Shown: piece by piece, positions 11,054-19,791 of the stretch | How the letters are laid out: each line of letters starts with the position of its first letter | Position numbering within the stretch: the stretch's first letter is position 1 | Made by a program: the position numbers and the translations under genes | Assembly: GCF_001423965.1 (NCBI RefSeq) | Contig: NZ_LMPV01000001.1 | Location: 1,005,908 to 1,069,907, forward strand | Source: Exiguobacterium sp. Leaf196 | Lineage (GTDB): Bacteria > Bacillota > Bacilli > Exiguobacteriales > Exiguobacteriaceae | Length of the DNA stretch: 64,000 bases | Reading direction: 5' to 3' | The notes under the pieces: model-generated | Told to the model about the DNA's origin: nothing | Database searches by the model: none | The model's input: only the letters and a program-made list of their open reading frames with translations

Positions 11054-11560
11054 TTACTGTTTCGTCAATAGGTGATCTAGGCGATACAGTTGCGACGTGA
11101 AACCTTCCTTCATTCCCATCCCCAGCACTTCTTGCACAGCTGCTTCCGTTTCGTAGGTCGATTCAAAGACAATCAAGGTCGTTTCTCCATGGTCAATGAA
11201 TGTCGTGACATTTTCACTACCTGGTAAATTTTCAGAGATAGCTCCTGACGCGTCGGAGAAGTAATCGGCATGACTATAGGTGTTCGGGGCATCGATATGT
11301 CTAAAAATTGCTTTCCCCCACGACTCCATGCCATAAAAATCACCTTGTGTTGGATCGACACACCGCATGCAATAATGCCAAACGCCGTCCGGTTGAAATT
11401 CGAACGTTTTGATTGTCGTCTCCCAGCCTTCTGGTCCCCACCAGGCTTCGAGTTGCTCTTTTTCCGTGAATGCGGCAAAGACGATTTCTCGCGGTGCCTC
11501 ACAAACCCATTCCATTCGTAGCACCTTACCATCAATCGATGTCTTCAGTTCCTTTTTCAT
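11054..11560 (-). CDS. SRPBCC (AHSA1-like) domain protein
   Basis: A 168-residue START/Bet v1-like protein of the activator-of-Hsp90 homologue type. It opens with ISIDGKVLRMEW-like strands and the hallmark APREIVFAAFTEKEQLEAWW, followed by GPEGWETTIKTFEF, and ends in GMKEGFTSQLYRLDHLL. ATG 11560 has GGGAGACGAGACGA upstream and lies inside the 3' end of the ArsR gene (overlap of 29 bases), so the pair is coupled. ArsR plus SRPBCC pairs are very common; the domain probably binds a hydrophobic ligand, but none is known here. Confidence 0.87.
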   Translation of the reverse strand: MKKELKTSIDGKVLRMEWVCEAPREIVFAAFTEKEQLEAWWGPEGWETTIKTFEFQPDGVWHYCMRCVDPTQGDFYGMESWGKAIFRHIDAPNTYSHADYFSDASGAISENLPGSENVTTFIDHGETTLIVFESTYETEAAVQEVLGMGMKEGFTSQLYRLDHLLTKQ

Positions 11561-11897
11561 TCGTCTCGTCTCCCTTCGCGGATGATTGCATCCGCTGCAA
11601 ATGTTCATCTAGACGATACATGCGTGCTTCCATCTGAGCCATTGTGTTACTCCACGTGACAAGTTCTCGAAAAGCTTCTGGACGAAGGCTATACAAGCGA
11701 CGATTCGCCTGCCGCTCGACAGTGATTAGTTCTGCGTCAAGCAACAGCTTTAAGTGCTTCGAGGTTTGCGGTTGGCGTAAGTGTAGTTGATCGGCTAACT
11801 CATTGACGGAGCGAGGACCTTTTCGTAATGCTTCGATGAGTTGTAATCGTATTGGGTCGCCGAGTGCTGAAAATCGTGCGGACATCTGCTCGTTCAT
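11532..11897 (-). CDS. ArsR-family helix-turn-helix regulator
   Basis: A 121-residue winged-helix repressor. FSALGDPIRLQLIEALRKGP is the typical first helix, SVNELADQLHLRQPQTSKHL the recognition HTH and LYSLRPEAF the wing end. No metal-binding Cys pair (ELCVCDL type) is present, so it is not a metal sensor of the classic kind. It is translationally coupled to the SRPBCC gene. The inverted repeat at 11921-11940 just upstream is its probable operator. Confidence 0.9.
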   Translation of the reverse strand: MNEQMSARFSALGDPIRLQLIEALRKGPRSVNELADQLHLRQPQTSKHLKLLLDAELITVERQANRRLYSLRPEAFRELVTWSNTMAQMEARMYRLDEHLQRMQSSAKGDETNEKGTEDID

Positions 11898-11920
11898 ATC
11901 CGTTCACCTCTTTATTTTAT

Positions 11921-11940
11921 ATATTCCCAATTCAGAATAT
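11921..11940. promoter_or_regulatory. probable ArsR operator
   Basis: The inverted repeat ATATTC-N8-GAATAT lies 24 bases upstream of the ArsR start, with a further GAATAT half-site at 11951-11956. Confidence 0.55.
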
Positions 11941-12033
11941 TCCAAACCAAGAATATAAAAAGTGCAAAATGATTGTCAGACGCGTTCAAATGGCGTACGT
12001 TCTAGACAACCTGTATGAAAAGAGCGTGAACCA

Positions 12034-12888
12034 ATGAAGACCGAATGGATGGAAGCATTTCTCGTCACTGCAGAAACCGGAAGCCTGACGAAAGCAAGCG
12101 AAGTACTGCATATGACGCAACCGGCATTAAGTAAACAAATCAAGAGTCTTGAGAGTGCGCTCGAAGTCTCGCTGTTGCATCGATCAGCACATGGTGTCAC
12201 GTTGACGCCTGCAGGCGAAATCGTCTTTGAAGAGAGCCGTGAACTCCTTGACCGAATTGATCAAATGAAACGGCGGATTGGTACGATCGATGAACGGACG
12301 ACACTGACGCTCGGATCATGGCCGAGCGTCGCGATGACGTATTTACCGCGTCATGTCTCACGTCACGCGACAGCACCAGACCTCAAGTTGAAGACAGCGC
12401 ATACGACAATTGATTTGATGCAAGGGCTTGAAGAACGCCGATACGATGCTGTTTTACTCGACGATCGTCATCATATCCATCCGTATCATACGACGCATTT
12501 ATATACGGAGATTTTTTTGCTTTACGTGCATCAAGACGATGAACGATTCGCGGGCTGCACGTCAGTTGCGTTTGATCAAATTCGAAATGCCTCTTTTTTA
12601 TCGCTTCCGATTGATTGCGATTCGACGAACATCCTAAAAGACGCGTTCATCGAACGAGGTGCCGTCTATCAGGCAGAAAACGAGATGGAATTCGGATCAA
12701 GCGTCCTCGGTTTCATTCGCGCCGGGCTCGGCATCGCCCTGTTACCGGAGATTTTTCAAGACGGACTATCCCCTGAAATCAAGACGTTACCGGTCGATGG
12801 GTTTGATGTCGTCCGCAAATTGTCACTCGTCTCACGAGACGCCTCCCATCATGCGATCCTGCTTGATTTACTCGGTCAGTCGCGCTGA
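12034..12888 (+). CDS. LysR-family transcriptional regulator
   Basis: A 284-residue LysR protein. The N-terminal HTH reads VTAETGSLTKASEVLHMTQP, followed by ALSKQIKSLESAL; residues from about 90 form the periplasmic-binding-like effector domain. Its late motif GFIRAGLGIALLPE is standard for the family. The start ATG follows GAAAAGAGCGTG, a modest site. It overlaps the convergent DUF4129-like gene by 13 bases. No divergent target gene faces it directly except the ArsR unit, 136 bases away, so its regulon is unclear. Confidence 0.88.
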   Translation: MKTEWMEAFLVTAETGSLTKASEVLHMTQPALSKQIKSLESALEVSLLHRSAHGVTLTPAGEIVFEESRELLDRIDQMKRRIGTIDERTTLTLGSWPSVAMTYLPRHVSRHATAPDLKLKTAHTTIDLMQGLEERRYDAVLLDDRHHIHPYHTTHLYTEIFLLYVHQDDERFAGCTSVAFDQIRNASFLSLPIDCDSTNILKDAFIERGAVYQAENEMEFGSSVLGFIRAGLGIALLPEIFQDGLSPEIKTLPVDGFDVVRKLSLVSRDASHHAILLDLLGQSR

Positions 12889-13505
12889 AGGTGCACTTGT
12901 AGTTCATGTCTTAGATCATCGACCTGATCTTGTGAAATCGCCGAGTCCGGTGTCTCACCGTACCGGACGAGATGATAGATCGATGGATCGAGCGTGACAT
13001 CAATCCGCTGTAACCATTCGCCGACCGTCTCTTCGGAGCGGCGGCGTTTTTGTCGTGTCAGTTTTCGATCGAACGTTTGTAACAGACGGCGAATCTCTGA
13101 CTCTGATTCTTCACCAACAAGTGTTTGTCGTATCGAACGATTTGGGGAAAACACTGGCGGCGGCTCCATTAAATCGTCGATTACATTCTCTCGTCTGCGT
13201 CGTTTTTGCAGACGCTTCAAGAAGTAACGTACACTGAAGAGGACGATCAGTAGTATGACAAGACCGACGACACCGTAAAAGGTAACAACTCCTAATGCAT
13301 CCTTATCCGTAAATCCCCCGCTTTGAATGTCGATTTTTTGTTTGGTCGGTTTCCCTTCTTCTTTTCCGCTTCCATCAAACATAAATCTGGCTTGATAGGT
13401 TGCCGGATCATAAAAGAAATAACGATAGACTTCCGTACCGACCAGTTGAATCGCAGCAAGGCTTACGATTGCTATACATAATGTCACAACTAACCCACGC
13501 TTCAT
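12876..13505 (-). CDS. membrane protein with DUF4129-like C-terminal segment
   Basis: A 209-residue protein with two membrane helices: VVTLCIAIVSLAAIQLVG near the N-terminus and VVTFYGVVGLVILLIVLFSV around residues 78-97. The extracytoplasmic stretch lies between them and a basic cytoplasmic tail (KRRRREN) follows. The C-terminal region EETVGEWLQRI, then YHLVRYGETPDS, resembles the DUF4129 tail found on transglutaminase-like and other Bacillales membrane proteins. ATG 13505 is 6 bases after GGAGG; the frame is open to a TTG at 13523. Function unknown. Confidence 0.65.
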   Translation of the reverse strand: MKRGLVVTLCIAIVSLAAIQLVGTEVYRYFFYDPATYQARFMFDGSGKEEGKPTKQKIDIQSGGFTDKDALGVVTFYGVVGLVILLIVLFSVRYFLKRLQKRRRRENVIDDLMEPPPVFSPNRSIRQTLVGEESESEIRRLLQTFDRKLTRQKRRRSEETVGEWLQRIDVTLDPSIYHLVRYGETPDSAISQDQVDDLRHELQVHLQRD

Positions 13506-13623
13506 CCTATCCCTCCTTTTCAATATTTTACCATCTCTACTCTAGCTCGGAGTGATTTTTCTTTCTTTTCAGTCAATTTTTCATTAGAGTAAGTGATGAC
13601 TCTCAATAAAAGGACGTGACATC

Positions 13624-14391
13624 ATGTATCTTCCAAGTTTTTCGTTAACCGATCAGACATTTCTCATCACAGGAGCTGGTCGAGGCATCGGACGTGCGCT
13701 CGCCATCGGAATGGCAGAAGCAGGTGCCGACATCATTCTCGTCGCCCGGACGGAACGCGATTTGAAAGAGACGGCACAAGAAATCGAACGACTCGGTCGA
13801 ACGGCTTACATATTCCCGTGCGACATCACTGACCGGAAACAAGTCGTCGAGACGGTAGCTCGTGCCTACGAACAAGTACCGCAGATTGATGGGCTCGTCA
13901 ACAATGCCGGAATGAACATTCGTTCGAAGGCACTTGATGTGACGGAAGACGAGTGGGAAACGATCCAGCAGACCAATCTGAAATCCGCGTTCTTCTTTGC
14001 TCAAGAAATTGGTAAACGGATGCAGGAGACAGGTGGAAGCATTTTAAATATCGCCTCGGTTGCTGGTCACGTCGCCTTACGGACCGGCGTCGTGTATGCG
14101 ACGACGAAAGCGGCAATGATTCAGATGACGAAAGTACTGGCGCTTGAATGGGGACCACAAAACATTCGTGTCAATGCGATCGGACCGTGGTATTTTAAGA
14201 CACCATTAACGGAACCATTACTGAAAGATCCTACATACCTGCAAGAGATCGTTGACGTGACACCGCTCGGTCGGGTCGGTGAATTAGAAGAACTGGTTGG
14301 ACCAGCTGTCTTCTTATCGTCTGCTGCAGCCCGTTACGTGACCGGACAAACGCTTTATGTCGATGGTGGGATGACGATTAAAGGTTTTTAA
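13624..14391 (+). CDS. SDR-family oxidoreductase
   Basis: A 255-residue classical short-chain dehydrogenase. The cofactor motif is TGAGRGIGRALA (residues 17-28), followed by NNAG (about 98-101), catalytic Ser in SGSILNIASVAG-type sequence near 143 and YATTK (Tyr and Lys near 158 and 162). The closing segment FLSSAAARYVTGQTLYVDGG is typical of gluconate 5-dehydrogenase/3-oxoacyl reductase-like members. The start follows AAAGGACG. An SDR of a different subfamily follows 63 bases later past a hairpin. The substrate is unknown. Confidence 0.9.
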   Translation: MYLPSFSLTDQTFLITGAGRGIGRALAIGMAEAGADIILVARTERDLKETAQEIERLGRTAYIFPCDITDRKQVVETVARAYEQVPQIDGLVNNAGMNIRSKALDVTEDEWETIQQTNLKSAFFFAQEIGKRMQETGGSILNIASVAGHVALRTGVVYATTKAAMIQMTKVLALEWGPQNIRVNAIGPWYFKTPLTEPLLKDPTYLQEIVDVTPLGRVGELEELVGPAVFLSSAAARYVTGQTLYVDGGMTIKGF

Positions 14392-14399
14392 AGACAGAA

Positions 14400-14431
14400 G
14401 AAGACGGATGCGCATCTGCCCATCCGTCTTC
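14400..14431 (+). terminator. hairpin between the two SDR genes
   Basis: Perfect 11-base arms GAAGACGGATG (14400-14410) and complement (14421-14431). The following sequence is not T-rich, so it is a weak terminator or an RNA-processing/stability structure. Confidence 0.5.
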
Positions 14432-14454
14432 TCGTATCTGAAAGGAGTTTCATC

Positions 14455-15252
14455 ATGTCAAAACGGATTGCACTCGTCGCTGGCGCCTCGCGTGGTGCCG
14501 GACGTGGCATCGCTTATGCCTTGGGTGACGCTGGAACGATTGTCTACGTCACAGGACGGAGTACGAATGAACAGACAACGGATCAACGAAGCGAAACGAT
14601 CGAAGAGACAGCTGCTGGTGTCACAGCACGCGGCGGACTTGGCATCCCAGTCTTTTGTGACCATACGAATCAAACGGACATCGATCGTCTGATTCAGCAG
14701 ATTCAGCACCAACATGGTCGAATCGATTTCCTCGTCAACTGCGTGTTCGGTGGTTCGGAAAGCCACTTGCCGTCTGGAACCGGACGACGGTTTTGGGAGC
14801 GACCACCGGAACATTGGGACGCGATGATGTCTGCCGGACCAAAAGCGTATTTGTGGACGATTCGGGCTACGATGCCATTGCTACAACAAAGTCCAGCTGC
14901 GCTCGTCATCAATTTGACGTCATTCACTCCAGATCAGGTGGCCGGAAACCTCTATTATGATTTGGCGATGCAAACGATTAATCGAATGACACACGTCATG
15001 GCGCAGGAGTTAGCTCAGACGACCATTTCTGTCATCGCGCTCTGCCCCGGTTTCATGCGGACTGAACGGGTCGTCGATGCTGGATTTGCGAGTGCTGCGA
15101 CTGAATCGACGACCTATATCGGACGAGCCGTTACAACGCTGATGGCGGATGACGCCGTTAGCCGTTATTCTGGACAAGCCGTCTTCGTTGCCGATCTCGC
15201 GAAGACGTATCAATTTACAGATCAGGACGGGACGCAGCCACTACCGTTTTAA
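14455..15252 (+). CDS. SDR-family oxidoreductase, DHRS1-like
   Basis: A 265-residue short-chain dehydrogenase with cofactor loop VAGASRGAGRGIAYALG (residues 8-24) followed by TGRS and D-x-T (CDHTN). The catalytic region differs from the neighbour: LVINLTSFTPDQ supplies the serine, and LYYDLAMQTINRM occupies the position of YxxxK with Met-Gln in place of the usual Ser-Lys spacing. A long insert (GSESHLPSGTGRRFWERPPE) resembles DHRS1-type members. AAAGGAG precedes ATG. It may be cotranscribed with the upstream SDR. Activity is uncertain because the lysine of YxxxK is not evident. Confidence 0.82.
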   Translation: MSKRIALVAGASRGAGRGIAYALGDAGTIVYVTGRSTNEQTTDQRSETIEETAAGVTARGGLGIPVFCDHTNQTDIDRLIQQIQHQHGRIDFLVNCVFGGSESHLPSGTGRRFWERPPEHWDAMMSAGPKAYLWTIRATMPLLQQSPAALVINLTSFTPDQVAGNLYYDLAMQTINRMTHVMAQELAQTTISVIALCPGFMRTERVVDAGFASAATESTTYIGRAVTTLMADDAVSRYSGQAVFVADLAKTYQFTDQDGTQPLPF

Positions 15253-15288
15253 TTGCTTTACTCGATGGATTAACTAGTTTTCAATCAC

Positions 15289-16536
15289 TCACTTCCGTTC
15301 CGATCGCGCTGGATCAAAGACCTTTTTCGCATCAAAGAATGGATCGAGAACACTCGTCTTTCCAGCAACGGCTTGACGTAGACGAATCCCGTCAACGTTG
15401 ATTCGGGCTTGACGGAAATAGTCGGGACCAACTTGTTTCCACGCATGTTGACTCGCATCCACATTAAAGAAATAGCGGAAACCGCTATCGATGAGCAAAC
15501 GATATTTCTCACCCGAATAATCGTGCCAATCCCCGACATCACTGCCGTACGGATAAATCAATTGCGTCGTTTTTCCGATCAGCGGTGCAACGTCTTGTTT
15601 GTAGCGTTTAAGATCCGCGCGAATCGTCGTGACTGATTCTTTCCCGACCCAAATATGTCCGTACGTATGACTCGCGAACTGCCAGCCGTCCTGTTTTAAT
15701 GCGACAGCGGTCTGCTTCGCTTGTTTTCGTGCCGTTTCGACCTGTTTATTGTGTCCGTACTGGTTGTAGGAGGAACGATACCCGAGCACCCCATTATAAC
15801 CTGTAATACCGAGCAACCCTTTTGCTCCTTTATAGGAAAAGTCAGGATGAGACTGGACGAACGCATCAACGAGCGGTACAAGATCATAAGCACCATCCGG
15901 CTTTCCGACCATCTCGTTGACGATTTTACCATCCTTCACTTTCAAATTCTTCGCAAATCCATCCCCTTCCATGTATTCATAATAATTGACGTCGTCCTGA
16001 GAAAGAACGAGCGGTTGTTTTCCTTTTGGTAAACGGACGGGTGTCTCGACGATCTTGCCGTTCATCTCTTTTGCTAAATCCGTCGGTCGAACGAGTACGT
16101 AATCGTTTTTGTATAACGCATCTAAGATTCGTTCGAACTCCTGTTGCGTCACCATGTAATCATCGTATCCTGCTTCCTTCCGGTCGCCGTCAAATGCTCG
16201 TTTTGGATCGGCAATCAATGAATGGAAAAAGAGATGCGGCACAGGTTTCGTCACAGGCAGGAGCGCCTGCTTTTTCTGTTCGTATTCTTTCGTTCTTTGT
16301 ATCGTCTCTTTTGTGCGTACAGGTTTTAATACCTTGATTGCTCGCTCATAATCGTACTGGGCAGCGTAACGCTCGGCACGCTGTATCGTCTTTTCTATGT
16401 ATGCTTGCTGAGTAGCTTGCCTTTTTTGTTCAGTTTCTCGTGGTTTTTCAGACTTTTTCTCGGCGACTTCGCTTCCCCCACATCCACTTAGTAGTAAACT
16501 TAGCACCACACCGCTAATGATCCAGTTCCGTTTCAT
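15289..16536 (-). CDS. polysaccharide deacetylase-like lipoprotein
   Basis: A 415-residue lipoprotein: signal MKRNWIISGVVLSLLLSGCG (Cys19). It then has a Lys/Glu-rich coiled stretch to about residue 90 and a C-terminal NodB-like domain. Visible features are QPLVLSQDDVNYYEYMEGDG (Asp pair), ASHTYGHIWVG (His-x-x-x-His metal site) and YPYGSDVGDW. Family members deacetylate cell-wall or extracellular glycans outside the membrane. ATG 16536 was chosen because the signal peptide starts there, after GAAGGGG; the frame is open 12 codons further upstream. It is a single-gene unit, convergent with the second SDR. Confidence 0.82.
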   Translation of the reverse strand: MKRNWIISGVVLSLLLSGCGGSEVAEKKSEKPRETEQKRQATQQAYIEKTIQRAERYAAQYDYERAIKVLKPVRTKETIQRTKEYEQKKQALLPVTKPVPHLFFHSLIADPKRAFDGDRKEAGYDDYMVTQQEFERILDALYKNDYVLVRPTDLAKEMNGKIVETPVRLPKGKQPLVLSQDDVNYYEYMEGDGFAKNLKVKDGKIVNEMVGKPDGAYDLVPLVDAFVQSHPDFSYKGAKGLLGITGYNGVLGYRSSYNQYGHNKQVETARKQAKQTAVALKQDGWQFASHTYGHIWVGKESVTTIRADLKRYKQDVAPLIGKTTQLIYPYGSDVGDWHDYSGEKYRLLIDSGFRYFFNVDASQHAWKQVGPDYFRQARINVDGIRLRQAVAGKTSVLDPFFDAKKVFDPARSERK

Positions 16537-16728
16537 GTCTTTCGACCCCTTCATTAATTTTGACATTTTCATTCTCTATTATTTTAACTGTTCCCTATTG
16601 TTCAGTCGATTAACTATTTTTTGAGTCATTCCGTTTCGTTATGACTGTCCATCCAAAGCGGAACTTCCGTTCACTCGTCTTGAGGTGTTTAATAAAGAAC
16701 GTAACGAAATTCACGGAGGTGCAACAAG

Positions 16729-18144
16729 ATGATTGAAAAGAACTTAATTAATGGGGAATGGTACGATAAGTCAGAAACGATTCCGGTCTATGACCCAGCA
16801 ACGAAAGCGTTACTCGGACATGTTCCGGCCAGTTCAGCGGAAGACGCACAACGTTCCGTTGATGCAGCGAGCGAAGCATTCGTGAAGTGGTCAAACGAAA
16901 CCGCAGACATACGTGCGAATTTAGTCGACGCCTGGTATCGCTTGATCAATGAACACCGCGAGGAACTCGCCCGAATCATGACGACGGAACAAGGGAAACC
17001 GTATGTCGAAGCGCTCGGTGAAGTCGATTACGGCAATCAATATGTTCGTTGGTACGCTGAAGAAGCACGTCGGATTTACGGTGAAACGATTCCGGCTTCC
17101 GTTCCAGGAAAGCGACTGTTCGTCGAAAAAGAACCGGTTGGTGTCGTTGCAGCAATCACACCGTGGAACTTCCCGGCAGCGATGATCACACGTAAACTCG
17201 CACCGGCTCTTGCAGCGGGTTGTACGATTGTCCTTAAACCATCGGAAGAGACACCGTTTACGGCACTTCGCCTCGTTGAACTAGCAGAAGAAGCAGGTAT
17301 CCCTAAAGGTGTCATCAATGTCCTAACAGGTGACGCGGCAACAATCAGTGGTGTCTGGCAAGCCGATTCCCGTGTCCGGAAGATCACGTTCACAGGTTCA
17401 ACAGCCGTCGGGAAATTGATCATGCGTCAAGCAGCCGATACGATGAAAAAACTATCACTTGAACTCGGTGGTCACGCACCCTTCATCGTCACGGAAAATG
17501 CGGATCTCGATAAAGCTGTCGAAGGGGCAATGCGTTCAAAATTCCGCAACGGTGGTCAAGCGTGTGTCGCGACGAACCGTTTCTATGTGCAAGCATCTGT
17601 CCTTGATGCATTCACGGAAAAATTCACAGCAGCCGTCAAACAACTACAAGTCGGGAACGGCATGGACGCTGACTCGACAGTTGGTCCATTGATCAATGCG
17701 AAAGCCGTTGCAAAAGTCAAAGCACACATCGATGACGCTGTCGCAAAAGGAGCAACGATTTTGACTGGTGGTACGATTGACGAATCGGTCGGCTACTTCG
17801 TCACACCGACCGTGCTTGCGAATGTCACGGAAGATATGCTTTGCATGCAGGAAGAGACGTTTGGTCCGCTCGCACCGATCTCTGTCTTTGAGACACTTGA
17901 TGAAGTCATCGAACGGGCGAACAACACACCATACGGACTTGCGGCTTACGCGTTCTCTGAACGCATCGATGAAGCATTGATGCTCGGAAAACGACTCGAA
18001 TACGGAATCGTCGGTCTGAACGATGGTGCGCCATCAGCTGCACAAGCCCCATTTGGTGGCTATAAAGAGAGTGGTCTTGGCCGTGAAGGTGGCGTCTACG
18101 GCATCGAAGATTATCTCGAAGTCAAATACTTGTCGCTCGGTTAA
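16729..18144 (+). CDS. gabD: NAD(P)-dependent succinate-semialdehyde dehydrogenase
   Basis: This 471-residue aldehyde dehydrogenase oxidises succinate semialdehyde to succinate in 4-aminobutyrate breakdown, by family assignment. It shows TPWNFPAAMITRKLAPALAA, the nucleotide-binding FTGSTAVGK, general-base Glu245 in LELGGHAPF and nucleophile Cys279 in NGGQACVATNR. The C-terminal PFGGYKESGLGREGG is typical of the GabD branch. GGAGGTGCAACAAG precedes ATG. No GABA transaminase or permease lies next to it, so it is a single-gene unit closed by the terminator at 18190-18224. Related semialdehyde dehydrogenases are hard to separate by sequence alone. Confidence 0.9.
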   Translation: MIEKNLINGEWYDKSETIPVYDPATKALLGHVPASSAEDAQRSVDAASEAFVKWSNETADIRANLVDAWYRLINEHREELARIMTTEQGKPYVEALGEVDYGNQYVRWYAEEARRIYGETIPASVPGKRLFVEKEPVGVVAAITPWNFPAAMITRKLAPALAAGCTIVLKPSEETPFTALRLVELAEEAGIPKGVINVLTGDAATISGVWQADSRVRKITFTGSTAVGKLIMRQAADTMKKLSLELGGHAPFIVTENADLDKAVEGAMRSKFRNGGQACVATNRFYVQASVLDAFTEKFTAAVKQLQVGNGMDADSTVGPLINAKAVAKVKAHIDDAVAKGATILTGGTIDESVGYFVTPTVLANVTEDMLCMQEETFGPLAPISVFETLDEVIERANNTPYGLAAYAFSERIDEALMLGKRLEYGIVGLNDGAPSAAQAPFGGYKESGLGREGGVYGIEDYLEVKYLSLG

Positions 18145-18189
18145 TCCATCAGACATTTCGTTTGAAACGAACCATCTTTATTCATAGGT

Positions 18190-18224
18190 AACCCCTCATT
18201 TCTAAATCGAAATGAGGGGTTTTT
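18190..18224 (+). terminator. intrinsic terminator of gabD
   Basis: The 12-base arms AACCCCTCATTT and complement (18210-18221) with an 8-base loop are followed by a T tract. Confidence 0.88.
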
Positions 18225-18301
18225 GTACGGCTGATGCTTACATACTATTTTGTAAGGTATGATTGAATTCAAATGATTATACGAAAAGGAGTGATTAAAC
18301 A

Positions 18302-18757
18302 ATGGATGTCATCACCTTCGGGCAGAAAGAACAGAACCAACACTACATCACGAGACCTGCTGTTTATGCGGTCATGCGCGACCCTCAAACAGGTAAAATC
18401 GCCGTCATTCAAAAAAAGGACGGCAAGTTGTTTCTTCCGGGTGGCGGTATTGAGGCCAATGAGACGCCAGAAGAATGTTTAAAAAGAGAGGTACTTGAAG
18501 AAACGGGAATGGACGTCAATATCGGTGATTTCATCGGACGAGCCAATCAATATTTCTATTCACAAAATGAAACGACATATTATTTGAACGAAGGGCAGTT
18601 CTATCGTTGTGATGCTGGAGAGGAAGTACAAAGTCCAATCGAGGATGATCATGTCTTACAATGGATCGATCCGTCTGATGCAATCGATCATCTATTTCAT
18701 GAACATCAAAGATGGACTGTTCAGAATGCACTAAAGAAAAAATATAAAAGTGTGTAA
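18302..18757 (+). CDS. NUDIX hydrolase
   Basis: A 151-residue NUDIX protein. The Nudix box starts at GGGIEANETPEE and continues CLKREVLEETGMDV, with all catalytic Glu/Arg residues of GX5EX7REUXEEXGU. KLFLPGGG precedes it. Such enzymes hydrolyse nucleoside diphosphates linked to another group; the substrate is unknown. AAAGGAG lies upstream of ATG. It is a single-gene unit, convergent with the AhpD-like gene. Confidence 0.88.
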   Translation: MDVITFGQKEQNQHYITRPAVYAVMRDPQTGKIAVIQKKDGKLFLPGGGIEANETPEECLKREVLEETGMDVNIGDFIGRANQYFYSQNETTYYLNEGQFYRCDAGEEVQSPIEDDHVLQWIDPSDAIDHLFHEHQRWTVQNALKKKYKSV

Positions 18758-18768
18758 AAAAAGTAAAA

Positions 18769-19188
18769 TCAGGGACTATCAATTGGCTGTAAATTCATGA
18801 TTGCTCCGTAGTATTGAGATGCTGTACAAAATGTAATGAATGCACATAATTCACTGATTTCTGGAATAGTAAATGTTTCATTCATGAGTAAAAATATTGA
18901 ATCAGGGATATTTCCTTTCACCTTTAAAAAAAGATCTGCAAATCCAGTTGCTAAAATCATTTTTTCATCCATCATTTTTTTCTTTGGCTTTCCTTTTGCC
19001 TTGCAATATGCACATCCATTTGATTGCGCTAATGTTCTTCTAACTTGTTCTTTCACATCCGAACTTAAGGCTCCCTCTTCAATCAAATCTTTTTCTAGCC
19101 TTGTCCAACTGGATAAGATTTTAGGATTATGACCTAGTAATTTTTGAAATGGTGTTTCTCCTATTTGGGATAAAGGTATTTTTGTCAT
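18769..19188 (-). CDS. carboxymuconolactone decarboxylase/AhpD-like protein
   Basis: A 139-residue helical protein of the AhpD/CMD superfamily. The key segment is TLAQSNGCAYCKAKGKPK, with a Cys-x-x-Cys pair (near residues 79-82) as in the alkylhydroperoxidase core, but the usual following His is not obvious. ATG 19188 follows AAGGAGTGAATAAA; a GTG nine bases upstream is possible. It is divergent from an Lrp-type regulator and shares a 119-base regulatory region. A thiol-based peroxide or electrophile detoxification role is plausible. Confidence 0.75.
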   Translation of the reverse strand: MTKIPLSQIGETPFQKLLGHNPKILSSWTRLEKDLIEEGALSSDVKEQVRRTLAQSNGCAYCKAKGKPKKKMMDEKMILATGFADLFLKVKGNIPDSIFLLMNETFTIPEISELCAFITFCTASQYYGAIMNLQPIDSP

Positions 19189-19207
19189 TTTATTCACTCC
19201 TTCTACA

Positions 19208-19235
19208 ATAATTTTATATAATGATTAAAAATTAT
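19208..19235. promoter_or_regulatory. AT-rich inverted repeat, possible Lrp-type operator
   Basis: ATAATTTT (19208-19215) and AAAAATTAT (19227-19235) form an inverted repeat centred between the AhpD-like and Lrp/AsnC-type genes. Confidence 0.4.
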
Positions 19236-19307
19236 CACATTTCATTTGAAACAAATATTGAAAAAATACTTTATATCCAGCAACTTATTTTGAAGGAGGA
19301 TTTACAT

Positions 19308-19739
19308 TTGAAAATCGATATGATTGATCGACAAATATTAAATGAACTGGCTCAAGATAGTCGACTGTCGATGCGTTCATTAGCTAAACGAATTAATTTA
19401 TCAGCTCCTTCCGTAACAGAGCGTGTCCGACAAATGGAATCTTTTGGACTCATTAAAGAATACAGTTTAAAAATCGATTACGAAAAGCTAGGTTCTCCTA
19501 TTGAATGTTTAGTAGAAGCAACCATTAAAGAAGGACGGTACGATTCATTTAAAAATCATATTCAGCAACTTACTAACGTTGACTTTTGTTATCGAATATC
19601 TGGTGATTCTTGCTTCATGCTAAAATTACATTTCCAAACGTTTCAAGAGGCAGAATTTTTTATAGAACAAATCCATCCATATGCGCATACAGTTACTCGT
19701 TTTATTTTTTCAGAAGTTGGCACTCAAGTCGTGATATAA
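19308..19739 (+). CDS. Lrp/AsnC-family transcriptional regulator
   Basis: A 143-residue regulator. The N-terminal HTH is LAQDSRLSMRSLAKRINLSA, followed by PSVTERVRQMESFGLIKEYS; the C-terminal RAM ligand-binding domain includes FCYRISGDSCFMLKLHF. The start is TTG 19308, 8 bases after a perfect AAGGAGG; the frame is open 29 codons further upstream but without such a site, and ATG 19320 is the alternative. It faces the AhpD-like gene, its likely target. Lrp-type proteins usually sense amino acids. Confidence 0.87.
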   Translation: MKIDMIDRQILNELAQDSRLSMRSLAKRINLSAPSVTERVRQMESFGLIKEYSLKIDYEKLGSPIECLVEATIKEGRYDSFKNHIQQLTNVDFCYRISGDSCFMLKLHFQTFQEAEFFIEQIHPYAHTVTRFIFSEVGTQVVI

Positions 19740-19787
19740 AAAAAGACAAGAAGAGCATTAAAAGTTTGCTCTTCTTGTCTTTTTTTA
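19737..19787. terminator. bidirectional intrinsic terminator
   Basis: Arms of about 17 bases (AAAAGACAAGAAGAGCA at 19741-19757 and complement at 19767-19783), with A and T tracts on both sides, between the convergent Lrp and antiporter genes. Confidence 0.88.
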
Positions 19788-19791
19788 AATA

